Shown: positions 46,275 to 58,866, numbered from the stretch's first letter. The stretch: DNA of 64,000 bases from Paulownia fortunei (GCA_019321725.1 CM033109.1:16895993-16959992); one strand, 5' to 3'. Numbers and translations are program-made. Notes: a model not told the origin generated them from the sequence alone.

Positions 46275-48304
46275 GAGTCAAGACCTTTTTGAGATGGGAC
46301 ATTAAATAGCTCAATAAGACTCGTGCATACGATACATGCTTGTAAGACGAGAATGTCACATTCCATTGGCATTAGCATAGAGACGCAAGCGCAAGTATAC
46401 GGGTACTTACTAGAAAATAAGTACACTAAACATGGTCTATAGGAAATTCTTAGTTGGAAAATTTGTCTGTCGAAATAAAAAATTTTGTGTTGCGATAGTA
46501 CACGACTAGTTCTCAGACTTGAGGCATAATGGTAGCCTTGTGTGCATCCTATAGCACTTTTATATCTTCGGATTACTTGACAATCACAAAAGGGGTATGC
46601 TGGGTGTTGCACTTGTGTGCGTGGAGGTTTGTCAGTAGTTAACATAGAATTTGACACGTGTTTATTTAACAAGATAATCTCATGTGTTTTTCATAGTTCA
46701 TGATTCAAAGACCTTGGCCAAGGCAGGATGAATTTTAATTCATCAGGAATCATTAAAACTTGAAATGGGATCAAAGTTATTGATTCATTTTTAATCCATG
46801 CCCTAAATCCAATCGAGAGATTAATTGTCAGAAGGACTATACATATATGGAACTCGCAACTAAAATAAGTTTACTCGCTATTTCACTTAAGACTAGATTA
46901 CCATGAATACTTGTTAGGTGTTTTCATGGATAGTGAGGTCTTGGAGTTAAGAGGTTAATTCCAAGCAGATTAATTAATCAGAATATTGTTATTCATAAGT
47001 TACAAATATTATGAGCCTACTACTAGCTTAGTCCTGAACCTAAAAGGGTCACACATCTTTATGAAGAGTGACATTTCTATTTTGGAATTTTTGCGTAGTT
47101 GGAAATTAATTAATATTGATTAATTAATTAATTAAGGATTTTATTTAATTTAATGGTTAAATTAAATTATTTTGTTGAATAATTGAATTATTCTATTGGA
47201 CCTATTCTGATTAGGAAGCCCAATTAGAGTAAATTAAAATTAATTAATTAGATTGATTAATATGGGTTTAAATCAATTGGATTGATTTATGGACTTTTTA
47301 AGTCCAAGTCCAAAAAAAAATTAAAGTCGATCACTTATGAAGCCCACTAGAATATGAAGAGGATAATTAAAATAAATATGATTTATTTAATTAATATATT
47401 TATATATAAATAAACAAATAGTGATCGATTTTTATGTGATAAAAAACGGCCACTAGATTTTTATTATATATATATATTTAATATATATCTATCTTGATAT
47501 TATTACAATATTTTAAATAAATATCAAGAATGTATGTAGATAATTTTTTATGACTAATGTAGTCTCAAATAAGTTCACATACATTAGAGAGAAAAGATAA
47601 GATATGTTGGAGGATTTAGAATCCTTCCAAGATCACACTTTGATGTTATTCAAGATTGATAGAACTCTCCAAGTGTTGGAGAATGAAATATTCAACCCCT
47701 ATACATAGGGAAAGGGCCGAAAAATTCCAGAGAGTTTTTGAAAATTTTATTTTGTCTTGTCTTTTATTTTTCTCCAAGAAAAAGAAAAAAAGATAGAAAA
47801 GAAAATGGTTTCTTGAGAATCTTGTTTTTTTGTTCTTTAAAGAAAATTATATTCTTGATATTCTCTTCGTATCAAAATTTCAAGAACATAATGAATTCAT
47901 CTTTATTGTTCTTGATAGCTTGTTTTTAATCCATCAATTAGGTTAAAGGGCAAAGTTTACTCCAAAACTTGTTTAGAAAATAATTTTAAGGATACTAGTG
48001 AATCCTTTTAATCGGTGTTGCTTTTCATATCGTGAACCTAATAGAGGAAAAACACGTAGATCCCTAAAAGATTGATGAGCGAGCAAGCAATATAGCAATT
48101 GATTGCTTTGCTCCCTACAATAACCAAAGTGCTCAAAGGTATAAATTTAAAATTTAATATATTTGTTTATATATTCAGTTAAATAAGTGCAATCGTTAGA
48201 ATCACTTTCAAATCGAGGGGATGTATTTATCTAATAAATCCTTGTTATTATAAAAAATTTATTTTTCTACTATGCTTGCCCCGACGATTATACCGAGCCC
48301 AACA
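46275..48304 (+). repeat. Copia-G 3' LTR, lacking its start
   Basis: From the integrase junction (AGACCTTTTTGAGATGGGAC) to GAGCCCAACA. It matches 5' LTR 40,990-42,674 and the reverse complement of the A and C LTRs. It keeps a segment at about 46,500-46,860 (GACCTTGGCCAAGGCAGGAT) that the G 5' LTR has lost. Confidence 0.85.
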
Positions 48305-49500
48305 TATATTTGGTCCTTTATTTATAGAGCTTGGTATTTTCATATCCCTGGTGTCAAAATCCTTCCATCTCATTCAATTGTAACAATCTGTTTTGTCCTA
48401 CAGATCGCATATCAAAGTTAAGGAATTTGATGGCCTAATTTTCACGATGTTCAAGCTCAACAGGTAGATGACACGCTTTACCAAAAATTAACCTATATGG
48501 AGACATGGCAAAAGGTGTTTTAAATGCAGTTCTATAAGCCCATAAAGTATCATCAAGTTGCAAAGACCAATCTTTCCCAGACACACTTATTGTTTTTTCA
48601 AAAAAACATTTTAGCTCTCTATTCGACACTTCAACTTGACCACTTGTTTGAGGGTGGTAGGGGTAGCAATTTGTTAGTGACACCATATTTTCTCAAAATA
48701 TTTTCAAAGTTTTTGTTGCAAAAATGTGTACCACCATCACTAATGATTGCTCTAGGGGTGTCAAATATAGTAAAAATATATTTCTTTAAGAATCTAACAA
48801 CCCTAGCATCATTAGTGCGCAATGCTTCCGCCTCAACCTACTTAGACATATAATCTACTGCAACAAGTATGTATCAAGAACTAAGAAATGGTCCATAAAA
48901 TCAATACCCCACACATCAAATAATTCACATTCAAGTATGTTATTTAAGGGAATTTCATTTTCCTAGAAATGTTACCGATTCTTTGGCACCTTTCACATGA
49001 AGCAACATAAGAGTATGCATCTTTAAACAAAGTTGGCCAACAAAAACCAGATTGGAGTACCTTTGAAGCTGTTTTTGTAGGACCACAATAACAACCTACC
49101 ACATGATAATGATAATGGTGCAAAATAGATTGCATCTCTTCTTTGGGCACACATTGTTGCACAATATTTTCAGCACAAACTTTAAACAAAAATGGCTCCT
49201 CCCACACATAATGTTTAACATCGGATAAGAACTTTTTATTTGATGAAAAGAAAGATCAGGGAGAAGAGATCCTGTTAAAATATAGTTAGCAAATTGTACA
49301 AATCAAGGAGGTTATGTAATAGCATACAATTGTTCATCTGAATTGTTTTCACAAATGAGAACATCCACATGCTTAATGTTAGGACTCTCTATCCTGGTCA
49401 AGTGATTAGCTACAACATTCTCCACACCTTTCTTATCTCTAATTTCAAGGTCAAATTCTTGCAACAAAAGAATCTATATAATTATCCTTGATTTTGCATT
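48305..49500 (-). pseudogene. Gypsy-2 integrase
   Basis: Minus strand. The zinc-binding region at 49,207-48,944 has EEPFLFKVCAENIVQQCVPK, HHYHYHVVGCYCGPTKTASK and LQSGFCWPTLFKDAYSYVAS CERCQRIG; the HHCC ligands are partly kept (GGH changed to GCY). The core at 48,822-48,631 has RAIISDGGTHFCNKNFENIL with the second catalytic Asp. At 48,686-48,435: [20 protein letters not shown] with the catalytic Glu, then [20 protein letters not shown] and HLPVELEHR. The first catalytic block at about 48,930-48,830 is frameshifted. Overall this is the best kept integrase in the window. Confidence 0.87.
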
Positions 49501-49860
49501 TTTCTTTGAAAGAAAATATTTATGTACGGAAGGGTCCATGTAAACAATTACTTTTTGCCCAAATAAGATATGAATTAAACTTATTGAATGCAAATAGTAT
49601 TGCTAGAAGTTCTTTTTCAGTTGTGGCATAATTTTGTTGTGTTTCATTCGAAGTATGACTAGCATAGTAAATGGTATGAAATACCTTGTTCTTCATTTCC
49701 CCAAGCGCTGCCGTAATAGCTATATCGTTTGTGTCACACAAAATTTTAAAGGGCAGGCTCCAATTGGGTGCCACATGATAGGTGAAGTGATTAGCTTCTT
49801 CTTTAATATCTTGATTGCCTACAAGCAATCATCATTAAAATTAGATTAGGCATTTTTAAC
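49501..49860 (-). pseudogene. Gypsy-2 RNase H
   Basis: Minus strand 49,828-49,520: APNWSLPFKILCDTNDIAIT (usual LPFELMCDASDxAVGA), ALGEMKNKVFHTIYYASHTS, ATTEKELLAILFAFNKFNSY. It ends in a frameshift before the YTDHAALKYL-type block. It would degrade the RNA of the RNA-DNA hybrid during reverse transcription. Confidence 0.82.
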
Positions 49861-50690
49861 TAAAAGATTTGAAAGAGGCTTAGTAATTTGAGAAAAATCC
49901 TTAACGAACCTGCGATAGAACCCAGCATGTCCTAAAAAGCTCCTCAGTCTTTTCACCAATATTGTTGGAGGTAATTTCTCAATTACATCCACCTCGATCC
50001 ACTTCAATCCCCTTGTGGGAGATTTTGTGGTTGAGCACTATTCCCCCTTGCACCATGAATTGACATTTTTTCCAATTCAAAACAAGATTTGTGTCTTTAC
50101 ATCTAGCCACCAAGTTAAGAATAGCTAAGCATGCATCAAAAGAAGATCCAAACACCAAAAAATCATCTATGAAAATTTCAAGAAATTTTTCTACCATGTT
50201 AGGAAAAATTGCCATCATGCATATTTGAAAAGTAGTGTGTGCATTGCGTAAACTAAATGGCATTCTTCTAAATGAAATGTTCCCCAAGGACAAGTGAAAG
50301 TGATTTTTTCTCTTGATCCTCGAGAGATATTGCTATTTGGTTGTAACCCAAATATCCATCAAGAAAGCAATAAAATTCAAAACCCGTAAGCCTCTCTAAT
50401 ATTTGATTAATGAAGGGTAAGAGGAAATGGTCTTTTCAAGTTGCATCATTCAATTTTCTATAGTCCATGCAAACTCTCTATCTATTGATTGTTCTAGTGG
50501 GTATCAATTCATTATTTTCATTTTTCACAACAGTCATACCTCCATTTTTCAACACACATTGAACTGGGCCCACCCATGCACTATTAGAGATAGGATAGAT
50601 AATACCTACATCAAGGAGCTCGATGGTCTCGAATTTTACCACCTCTTGCATCATTGGATTCAATCTTTTTTATGGCTGACCTAAGGACTC
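49861..50690 (-). pseudogene. Gypsy-2 reverse transcriptase
   Basis: Minus strand. The N-terminal block at 50,663-50,478 has MNPMMQEVVKFETIELLDVG, IIYPISNSAWVGPVQCV and KNGGMTVVKNENNELIPTR. The palm at 50,293-49,979 has ISFRRMPFSLRNAHTTFQIC, MMAIFPNMVEKFLEIFIDDF and LVFGSSFDACLAIL. FIDDF keeps both catalytic Asp residues (first at 50,167), unlike gypsy-1, A and H. The connection and thumb are broken by a frameshift near 49,980. It would copy element RNA. Confidence 0.87.
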
Positions 50691-51201
50691 ATAGCTCTCT
50701 TCCAATAATATTTTATGCATGCAAATGGAGGGGTAAATGTCCTTTATGTTGACTATCTTCCATCCAAAAGCTTTTTTGTGTTCACTAAGCACTCTTAGGA
50801 GCTTCTCTTCCATCTCACTTATCAAAGAAGAAGAAATGAAAATAGGTAAAGAAATTACATTATCTAGATAAACATATTTCAAATGAGATAGAAGAGGCTA
50901 AATTTCAAGAGTAGGGGGCTTCTCAATAAAGAGCCTTTGTCGAGTGGTAGGAGACCTCTCCATGACTTCAAATTTTGGTGGAGCACTCCTTTTGTAAGGA
51001 GGGTTAGCCTTGAATCTTGCAGTAACAGCCCTCATGTTCTCATCATCTTCATTCTCTTCTTTGCAAGCATCAAACAAGCCTTCAATTCATCTTTGAACCT
51101 ATTCTCTTACAAAAATTTAAGTGTCAATGGGTCAAATGCATCAATTTTATAACACATACGTTCATCAATCGAATGCTTCATAGCCTTGAAAACATTGAAA
51201 A
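50670..51201 (-). pseudogene. Gypsy-2 pre-RT segment
   Basis: The minus strand at 50,882-50,670 reads MKYVYLDNVISLPIFISSSL, then EEKLLRVLSEHKKAFGWKIV and NIKDIYPSICMHKILLEESY: the conserved YVYLGE...L...HKKAIGWTIADIKGISPSxCMHKI segment. Upstream (50,900-51,200) is a low-conservation spacer with charged residues. Confidence 0.8.
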
Positions 51202-51606
51202 TCACTTGCTCATCCTTACTCTAAGTATTAACCTTCCTAATTGTACATCAATCAATGTCTTACTCATAGCTAGGAATGGTCTACCTAGAATAGAAGGCAT
51301 GTCCACATCCTCATCCATGTCCAAAACAAGAAAATCAACTGGGAATATGAATTTATCTACCTTGACTAGTACATCTTCAATGATACCTCTTGGATATTTG
51401 ATGGAGTGGTCAACTAGTTGCAAAGATACCAATGTTGGCTTTGGCTCCCTAAGTCCAAGTTTCCTGAAAACAGTCATAGGCATAAGATTAATGCTTGCAC
51501 TTAGATCACATAAAACATTAGAAAATAAAATTGGACCAATGGTGCAAGGTATTGAAAAACTCCCTGGGTCTTTTAGTTTTGGAGGAAGTTTGTTTTGAAC
51601 AATCAC
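51202..51606 (-). pseudogene. Gypsy-2 aspartic protease
   Basis: A continuous 134-codon stretch covering the whole retropepsin: NKLPPKLKDPGSFSIPCTIG, VLCDLSASINLMPMTVFRKL, LQLVDHSIKYPRGIIEDVLV, KVDKFIFPVDFLVLDMDEDV, MPSILGRPFLAMSKTLIDVQ. The active-site Asp is residue 34; the following DLG has become DLS, which probably impairs activity. It is the longest clean gypsy coding block in the window. Confidence 0.88.
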
Positions 51607-51879
51607 CGAGCACCTTTAAGTTATGTTAACTATTTTATGTTCCTCCAGTTTTCTTTTGTTGGACAAGATTTCTTTCAACAACTTTGCAAAACTAGGCAAC
51701 TGAAGCAAAACATCAAAAAATAGAATATTAATATGCAATTTCTTAAAAACTCTAAAAACTTAGCAAATTACATGTTCGATTTATGCTTTTTTAAAGCTCA
51801 TGGGAAATGAGGAGGGATACGTATTGCCTTGGGTAGTTCAATCGATGGACATGAAGTGTTTGATCTAGTAATAAATTTA
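51607..51879 (-). pseudogene. Gypsy-2 pre-protease/gag tail, cut by copia C
   Basis: Minus text continues the linker upstream of the protease (EEHKIVN-like, then LKEILSNKRKLEE-type, as at 22,820-22,640 of gypsy-1), with stops. It ends at ATTTA (51,875-51,879), the target duplication of copia C. The same region resumes at 61,195. Confidence 0.7.
51875..51879. repeat. Target-site duplication of copia C, left copy
   Basis: ATTTA directly before TGTTGGG; identical to 61,195-61,199. Confidence 0.88.
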
Positions 51880-53934
51880 TGTTGGGTTCACGCGATCCTG
51901 GAAAACGTATACGCAGCAGAATTTAAAATTTTTCAAAAATATAAATATACATTACATCACATGTAATTAAAACGAATCCCAGAACCCTTTCACAATTATT
52001 CAGTTGTGCATTTTTTAATAGTTAAAATAAGAAAGTTTCAGAAACTCTTACCTTGATTTGCACTCCGGCTGATGTAGGGATTGAAACGATTCAAATCATT
52101 ATCCTGCATGAAAGTATCTCCAGATTTTTCAATTCAAAATCCCTTTGATTGAAATTTGATTCGCTTATAGGATCCCAAATATTATCCCTCTAACGGTATC
52201 CACACCTTGGATGCTCACTCGCAATCGAATCCTATGCTAGTAGTTTTCGATTCGATAATTCTATCCCAGAATGATTTTGTTTGGAACAAGAACACACCAA
52301 CAATTAGTGTTTAGGTGTTTAATTTAATTCTTAATTCAACAATTAAATCAAGAATTAAACTAGATAAAAAGTTGGAGAACTTTTGGAGATTGAAAGGAAA
52401 TGAGGGAAGAATTTTTGGGAATGAAAGAAAACTATTTTTCTTCACAAAAATCTACAATTAAAATTCCCATAAAAACATCCAAGAAAATTGTCAATCAAGA
52501 CTATCACAAGTTCCTTTTATATATGATACTTCTTCCTTTCTTATCTCCAACTCTTTTGGTAAGTTTCCTTATTTCATAAAAACTTTCCTTTTTCCTTATT
52601 ACCTCATAGGAATTGAATTCCAATTCAATTTCCTCTAGGAATTGAATTCCTAATCCAATTTTCTAATGGGCTTCCTACAAGCCCACACCTAATGGACCTA
52701 GGCCTAAATAATCAATTAGGCTCTACTTTAATTGATCCAATCAATTAAATTAATTCATTTAGTTAATTAAGCTCATCTTAATTAATTGATCCAATCAATC
52801 CCTAAACTAATTAGGTCCAATCAATTAATCCAATTAATTTATTGAATTAATTCCACACTTGTATTAATTTAACCCCCATTAATTAATTTAATGCAACCCT
52901 TGGATTAATTTCTAGGCTAGAAATAGACTTGTCCAAGTTTTGTGTGTGATTAATTCCACTAACCGTGGGCTCACAACTCTTAGAACTTAGTTGAACAATT
53001 AATTATTCTGATTAATTAATCCAATTAATTAATTCTCTTGAAATTAACTCATTAATTGCAAGAACTACAAGACATAGGAAGCATCTAGCAATGCATCATG
53101 ACTCCTAGTCTAAGGTGAATGTGCGAACCTATTTCAATTACGAATACCATGCAAGTACGGTCCTTCCATCATCTAATCTCTCGATTGAGCCTAGGGCATA
53201 GATATTGAGTCAAAACCCTATTAACTCAATAACTGTATTTCCATTTCTAGTAGATTGACTCGATGATGAATAATTAGAAAACCACGTCTAATTTTCTTCC
53301 AACCTTGGCCAAGAATTTTAGAGTCAAGTACAGTGGAACACATAGGAGATTCACTTATTCATCTAGTTAGGTGACGGATCCTTTGTTGGCCACTCATTAA
53401 TCTCCATACATGAAGATGTTACACCCAATATAAACCCCTTATGATTGTCATACAATCGGGAAATAAATCAAAGTACAACATGTCATGCACAAGGTTACCA
53501 TGGTGCCTTAAGTCTAATGACTAATTCTTGCACTATCGTAACGAGAAAATTCTCATTCGACAATAGAATATTTTCAATTGAGTATTTTCAAGTGGGATTG
53601 TTCAGTGTACTTGTTCCCAACAAGCACCCACATACAGGTATCCTCCTTTCGAGCCTGCATCGTATGCGTAAGTTTTAATGAGATCAATGATGTCCCATCT
53701 CATTGATCCTTAACTTAGAACGTTTTAAGATTACAGCCTTAGAGGCATATTCCATGATCACCATCATATGCGCAATCATGCCCCATAGCTATGTGTGATC
53801 TAAGGACTTTATCTAATTCTTGTGATGAATTTAAGATAAAGATTTCCATTTAAATGATATTAATATAAATAAGAATGATTCACAAGAGTATAAGAATGGC
53901 CAAAATAATTGGCACGCCGAGCATTACTCTAACA
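51880..53934 (-). repeat. Copia-C 3' LTR (2,055 bp)
   Basis: TGTTGGGTTCACGCGATCC to GCATTACTCTAACA on plus. Minus-strand TATA-like TCATATATAAAAGG lies near 52,514-52,530. Confidence 0.92.
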
Positions 53935-53948
53935 ATCTCCTACTTGCC
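53935..53948 (-). other. Polypurine tract of copia C
   Basis: Minus GGCAAGTAGGAGAT, next to the LTR. Confidence 0.8.
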
Positions 53949-55500
53949 ATAGAGACAATTGCCCTCGTATTAAAGCCCATCTTCTGAAGATCTCCTTCAA
54001 ATACTTATCTAAAGGGTTAAAACAGTGGGTCTGCTATATTTTCTACCGAGGCAAATCTTCCCACGCTGATGTTGCCTCTACCAATGATTTTCATAACCAA
54101 GGTATCGCTAATCTATTTCTGCTTGGATCCATTGATGAGACCTTGGCTTATTTGCTTGTGCAATAGCCCCCATTGTTATCGCAGTACTCCAGTACTCAAT
54201 CAACAATTGTTGGAACTACATCTAACATTTAGATTAAGTTCCTTATCCAAACAATCCATTTTTCAAGCATCGTATGCTAAGATGTATTCAATCACGGTGG
54301 TGGAATCCACGATTGTTACAAGCTTGGAACTCTTTCCAACTACACGTCCCACCATTTAGGATGAACACGAATTTAGACATAGACTTCAAGTCATCTACTT
54401 TAGACTAAAAACTAGATGAAGCATCTAAGTTTTAGTTCTCCATAATCAAATTCCAAAAAGAAATCCTTAGTGCTTCATAATTACTAAAGATCATATTTAC
54501 GGCTTCTAATGCTTTTCGCATCAAATTAATTGATATTTTGCTCGTAACACTTAGAGCATTTCTAATATCAAATCATGTACATAGATTTGCATATTTTATG
54601 CTTTCTTTCAAGGATGCATAAAACATGTGAGTCATTATTTCTCTTTCATTCAAAAATCTTTAGAGACGAGGACTTCGAAAGAAAAATCCCATGACTCATA
54701 AACAAGAATCTCTCCTAGGATTCTTCCATGCTAAACTCTTTTAGCATCTAATCTATGTACTTGGATTTAGGATAGTCCAAGCATTCTTCCAGATCTATCT
54801 CCATAAATCTCAATCCCCAATCCCTAGGATGCTTATCCCAAATCTCTCTTGGAGAACTTTGTAGATGACAAGTCTCAATTGACTGCAACATTTCTACATC
54901 ATCTCTATGAGTAAAAGTCATCAACATAAAACACAATAATCATCACCATACTTCTACTAACCCTCTTACACACATATAGCTCATTCGCATTCCTAAGGAA
55001 ATCAAACCATTTGGTTGCTTTAGAGAATCGAATGTTCCACATTCAAAAAATTTATTTTAAGTTTTTAATAGATCTCTAAAGCTCGCAAACTTTTTGCTTG
55101 CGTTTGTTTGATATGAAGACCTCAAACCGCTTAACTTATATCCCTTTCTCAATACCCTTATTGAGAAAGACAATCTTAATATCTCTTTTCCATATATAGT
55201 AGTCGTAATACTTAGATATAACTAGCATACTCTGAATGGACTTTAGCATCATGTCTGGTAAAAGGTATCCTCAATAGTCAACACCTTAACTATGAGTGTA
55301 ATACTTTGCTACCAGCCGTGCCTTTATAGGTCACCACCTCCCCCATGTTCTTCAATTTATATTTGCAGACTCATTTGTAGCTAATGGGAACTATTCCCAC
55401 TAATGGGTCCACCAAGGTAAAACCTTGTTGGAGTACATAAAGCTATTTTAGATTACATGGCATTTTGTCAATTTCTGAATTGATGTCATACATCATTACT
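53949..55500 (-). pseudogene. Copia-C RT/RNase H, heavily decayed
   Basis: Alignable by eye with A (31,620-33,060) only with many indels. RNase H-end text occurs at about 54,100-54,400 (CTTGTGCAATAGC, CTTATCCAAACAA, TTCAAGTCATCTA shared with A). A 62-codon stretch at 54,936-54,748 corresponds to the palm and following region (MCFMLMTFTHRDDVEMLQSI, then LEECLDYPKSKYID), with the YVDDILLIGND box destroyed. No frame longer than this survives. Confidence 0.75.
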
Positions 55501-56420
55501 CCTTAGTTAGATCAATATTTAAAAATAAAATCCTCCTTGCTGCTCTCTAGCAAGAAACTCTTATCATATAAGTAGCCCCGAGATTCCTTTCAGATCTCAT
55601 TAGAGGTTGTGTAATAGAAGTTTTAGTAATTTGTTCATACACCATTGCTACTTGTGAGACAAACTGTGGTTCTTGAACTGTTTCAAGTTCTATGATCTAG
55701 CAATTTCTATCTAATAGAAATTCCTTCTTCTTAAGAAGGTGGTGTCCCTAGAAAACAAACTCTTTTATTCTTAGGAACCATAGAAATGGTATTCTTTAGA
55801 TTCATTTAGATACCCTAAAAATTTGCATAAGCTGGATTCACATCCATCATATCTCCCACTTACTGCTTTAAAGAAGCAGACCCATTTATACCCTTAGGTA
55901 TATATACGAGGGGTCTTTTACCACATCATATCACATATGATGTTTTTTAGCACCGATTTAGATGATATCCTTACTTGATGAGAATATCATTAATTCTAGG
56001 GTGAATTTCCAGAATAAAGGAGAAAATAAGTGAAACTCAACTTGGATTCACTTAAAGTGAGAATCTAATTCTCCGTCTGATAATCAAGAACTTACCACTT
56101 TAGTATTCTTTTTACCAATCACATCGATTGATTTAATACTTTGGCCGATTTAATTCTCTACTTAATGTCTAAATTCTTTGAACCCTTTAAAGGATCTTAG
56201 AATAAGAAAGTAAGAATAGTTCGCTTGTACACTAACACTTAGTGGACTGCTTACGTCCCTTTGGATCACATCTAAAGACGTAGTTTGCTCCATTTGTCCC
56301 ACAAATGGTGATTTGGTCATCTTTTCCTAAAGATAAGATTTACAAGTTAGCACCTCATGCAAGTCCAAAAGGTCAAGCAAATGTACCATCTTTTGAACTC
56401 TTTCTTTAGAGATATGACCT
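55501..56420 (-). pseudogene. Copia-C integrase and linker, heavily decayed
   Basis: Colinear with 33,180-34,240 of A. It shares plus-strand phrases such as 'TCTATCTAATAGAAA', 'CCACTTACTGCTT', CCATTTGTCCCACAAATGG and GGTCAAGCAA. No open frame of useful length; catalytic motifs are not readable. Identified by position and nucleotide similarity only. Confidence 0.65.
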
Positions 56421-56959
56421 AATCTAGCTAACCACAAGTATGCACTGTTTTGATTATCTAATTCTTAGATTACTTTGTTGATTATGTTGCATGGAATGTT
56501 GGGATTGTATAGTTCATTTGTCAATGTATCAAAGATAATTAACTAATACTATCCTAATTCCATCCAGAGTTAAGTGGATCATTCCTATAGTCAATAAAGC
56601 AACACTTACTTTATTCTCAAGCTTAAGGATCGTCATTTATTTTAGTCTCCATTTTTCTTATCATCCACTGCAACCCCTTGTAAAGATGGGATCATATCCG
56701 ATATCCAATATCTAAGAAAAAATTTATCAACCTTAATGGTTGGTATCAATAATGTATAAACTTGAATTAGAACCCCTTCTAATTCAACTAAGCAAGTCAA
56801 TACTTGTGTTTCATCTTTCTATGCCCTAAATATCCACAATGGTGACAAACATCTATATTGAGCTGGTAAGTTTGTCTGTTTGTCTAGATTATCCTATGTA
56901 GAATTACTAGCAATAACCATTATCCTATGCGAGGTAGAAATTTAAGCATTCATTCAATT
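56421..56959 (-). pseudogene. Copia-C protease/gag remnant, mostly deleted
   Basis: Colinear with 34,240-35,590 of A but much shorter, so part of gag is deleted. Minus text near 56,860-56,820 (TTGTCACCATTGTGGATATT) matches the zinc-knuckle codons (CHHCG-) of the family. The protease segment around 56,640-56,720 keeps only short matches. No frame is open. Confidence 0.55.
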
Positions 56960-58326
56960 AATATTCATTTATGATATGGTTTTTAATCATAAATATCTTT
57001 CACTATTTTATTCAAATCCCATCACTCTCTAGATGAAAATTCGAGAAATCTAATTTCTTAGTGGGCTTGAAGTCAAACTAGTCTTGCCATACACCCCAAT
57101 TTTATGAGCCCATACAACAAAACTAAAAGGTAGCTAACAACATTAGCAATTGCATCCCCATGCAACCCTCAAGCTATTTTGCCTCACCTCTTCCCTTACA
57201 CTACAATTTTATGAGCCCATATGGTACTAAGTGTCAAACATTACCCATCAAACATTCATATAGATGGAGCTTCTAAACGTCCCATGACTCATGGCCAACA
57301 ATAAAGACGAGTCCCATGGGCATCTCAATGCTTAGTAGTGGTCACAGCTTGCCTACACTTAGCACATCCCACGACTCATAGCCAACGAACTAAATGTGGT
57401 AGCGTATCGACATGCCACTACTTTCGATGGAAGGCATGGATGATTGGGTTCTACCCAATATTACCCATTTACGCTTGATATCGAACTAATAAAGGTTCTC
57501 AACTTGAAACATTTTCAAGTGAGGGTCATACTAGATTTATTATACAAGGTCTCATGTTTTCTTTTCTTGTTTATTTAATGTTCACTATCTTCACGATGAC
57601 AAGCATACATCATAAGGAAGCATTAAATAAACACAACATGTATCACATACATCCTAAAATAAATAGATGATCATGAGCCTTTAATCTTATGTGATCCACT
57701 TAAGCCAAAGTGGATGTAGGTCAATCTAAGGGTGATAATTAAAATGCAAATAGACCTATCTATTACATAAATATATCTCATACATTCATGGGCCTTGTTT
57801 TTCCTTATTTTTTCTCCATTTTCATTCAATCTTCTTGTAATGTCCGCCAAATTACATAAAGATTAACCTCACCGCCTAATTCTACTCTCATTACATTTGC
57901 TAAAACTACAAGAAACCTTTGAATAATTCCAAGGGGAGATACATAGGAGGGAGATAGAAGTACATCAAGAATAAAACAGAGAAAGGTGAGACTCGTAGGC
58001 CTCATTTTAATTAAAACCCAAAAATAACCAATTATGCATAAAATTAAACCAATCGCATTGGCCTAGGCTCCATAATCATCCAACTAACATGCTTAACATA
58101 AATCATCACATGATAAGAAAAACATATAAATTTATCAATTATGTTATGTGCAATTTCTTTCAAATTTGGGATTTTTATGAAAAATAATTTTTCAAAAATT
58201 AAAATTAACATTTAATTTTAAAATGAAAAATCATAAACTTCACGTAACAATTATGTAATGAGGTGGGATGGACAACAGTTTAACAAGGTTGCTGCCTATC
58301 GAGTGGCTGGGCAGACCACCTATCAG

Positions 58327-58625
58327 GCTACTGGGCACCCACACATCGGGTGGCTGGACGCCCGCACGTTGGTGCTGACTGGCGACCCGATGCCCACACG
58401 TCGGGTGCCGACTGCCCACCTGATGTCACACGTCAGGTGGCTGGGCGCCTGCACGTCGTGTGCCAGTAGGCCACCTGGTGCCTGACTTCGGGTGGCCGGC
58501 AGCCCACCCGATGTCACACGTCGGGTGGCTGGGCAATCGCACGTCGGGTGCCAACAGGCGATCCGACGTCCGATGTCGGGTGACCAGCAGCCCACCCAAC
58601 ATCACACGTCAGGTGGTCGACACTC
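58327..58625. repeat. GC-rich 88-bp minisatellite in the copia-C leader
   Basis: Units start at about 58,327, 58,415, 58,503 and 58,591 (exact 88-bp spacing between the last three). Each carries a CCCACC...CACACGTC-GGTGG hairpin core and, except the last partial unit, a GCACGTCGGGTGCC-like sub-block. The surroundings are strongly AT-rich, so the compositional edge is sharp. Confidence 0.85.
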
Positions 58626-58866
58626 CAATTTTATTTTTTTTAATGTCCAAGAATTCAAGATTTTTGCAAAATTTTAATTTCATAGTTTCTTGATCTTATC
58701 AAGAAATTTTGAAAACTTGATAAAAACTAATTTTCTTGATCAATAAATCAGCTTTTTTTATTTTATTTATTGCCATGTTTCAAGAAATTCAAGATTTTAC
58801 AAATCTTGAATTTTTTGGATCAATAAATTTAAAATTTCACAAATCTTGAAATTCTTGGATCAAATC

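Larger units (their letters stand above)
40621..48304 (+). mobile_element. Long-LTR Ty1/copia element 'G' with deleted pol 3' half
   Basis: Plus-strand copy nested in gypsy-2: 5' LTR 40,621-42,674, PBS 42,676-42,688, leader to about 44,400, gag, protease, integrase, then a direct join at about 46,274 to mid-LTR sequence and on to the 3' LTR end at 48,304. RT, RNase H, the polypurine tract and the start of the 3' LTR are missing. I see no clear target duplication (left AATGT, right TATAT), though gypsy-2 integrase sequence lies on both sides. Confidence 0.88.

Noticed and set aside
58327..58625. CRISPR-like regular repeat
   Set aside because: The 88-bp units are contiguous tandem repeats without unique spacers, in a plant retrotransposon leader.
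58258..58693. Overlapping open frames of 60-90 codons on both strands
   Set aside because: They lie in the GC-rich minisatellite of the copia-C leader; open frames in several phases follow from low stop-codon frequency in GC-rich repeats.
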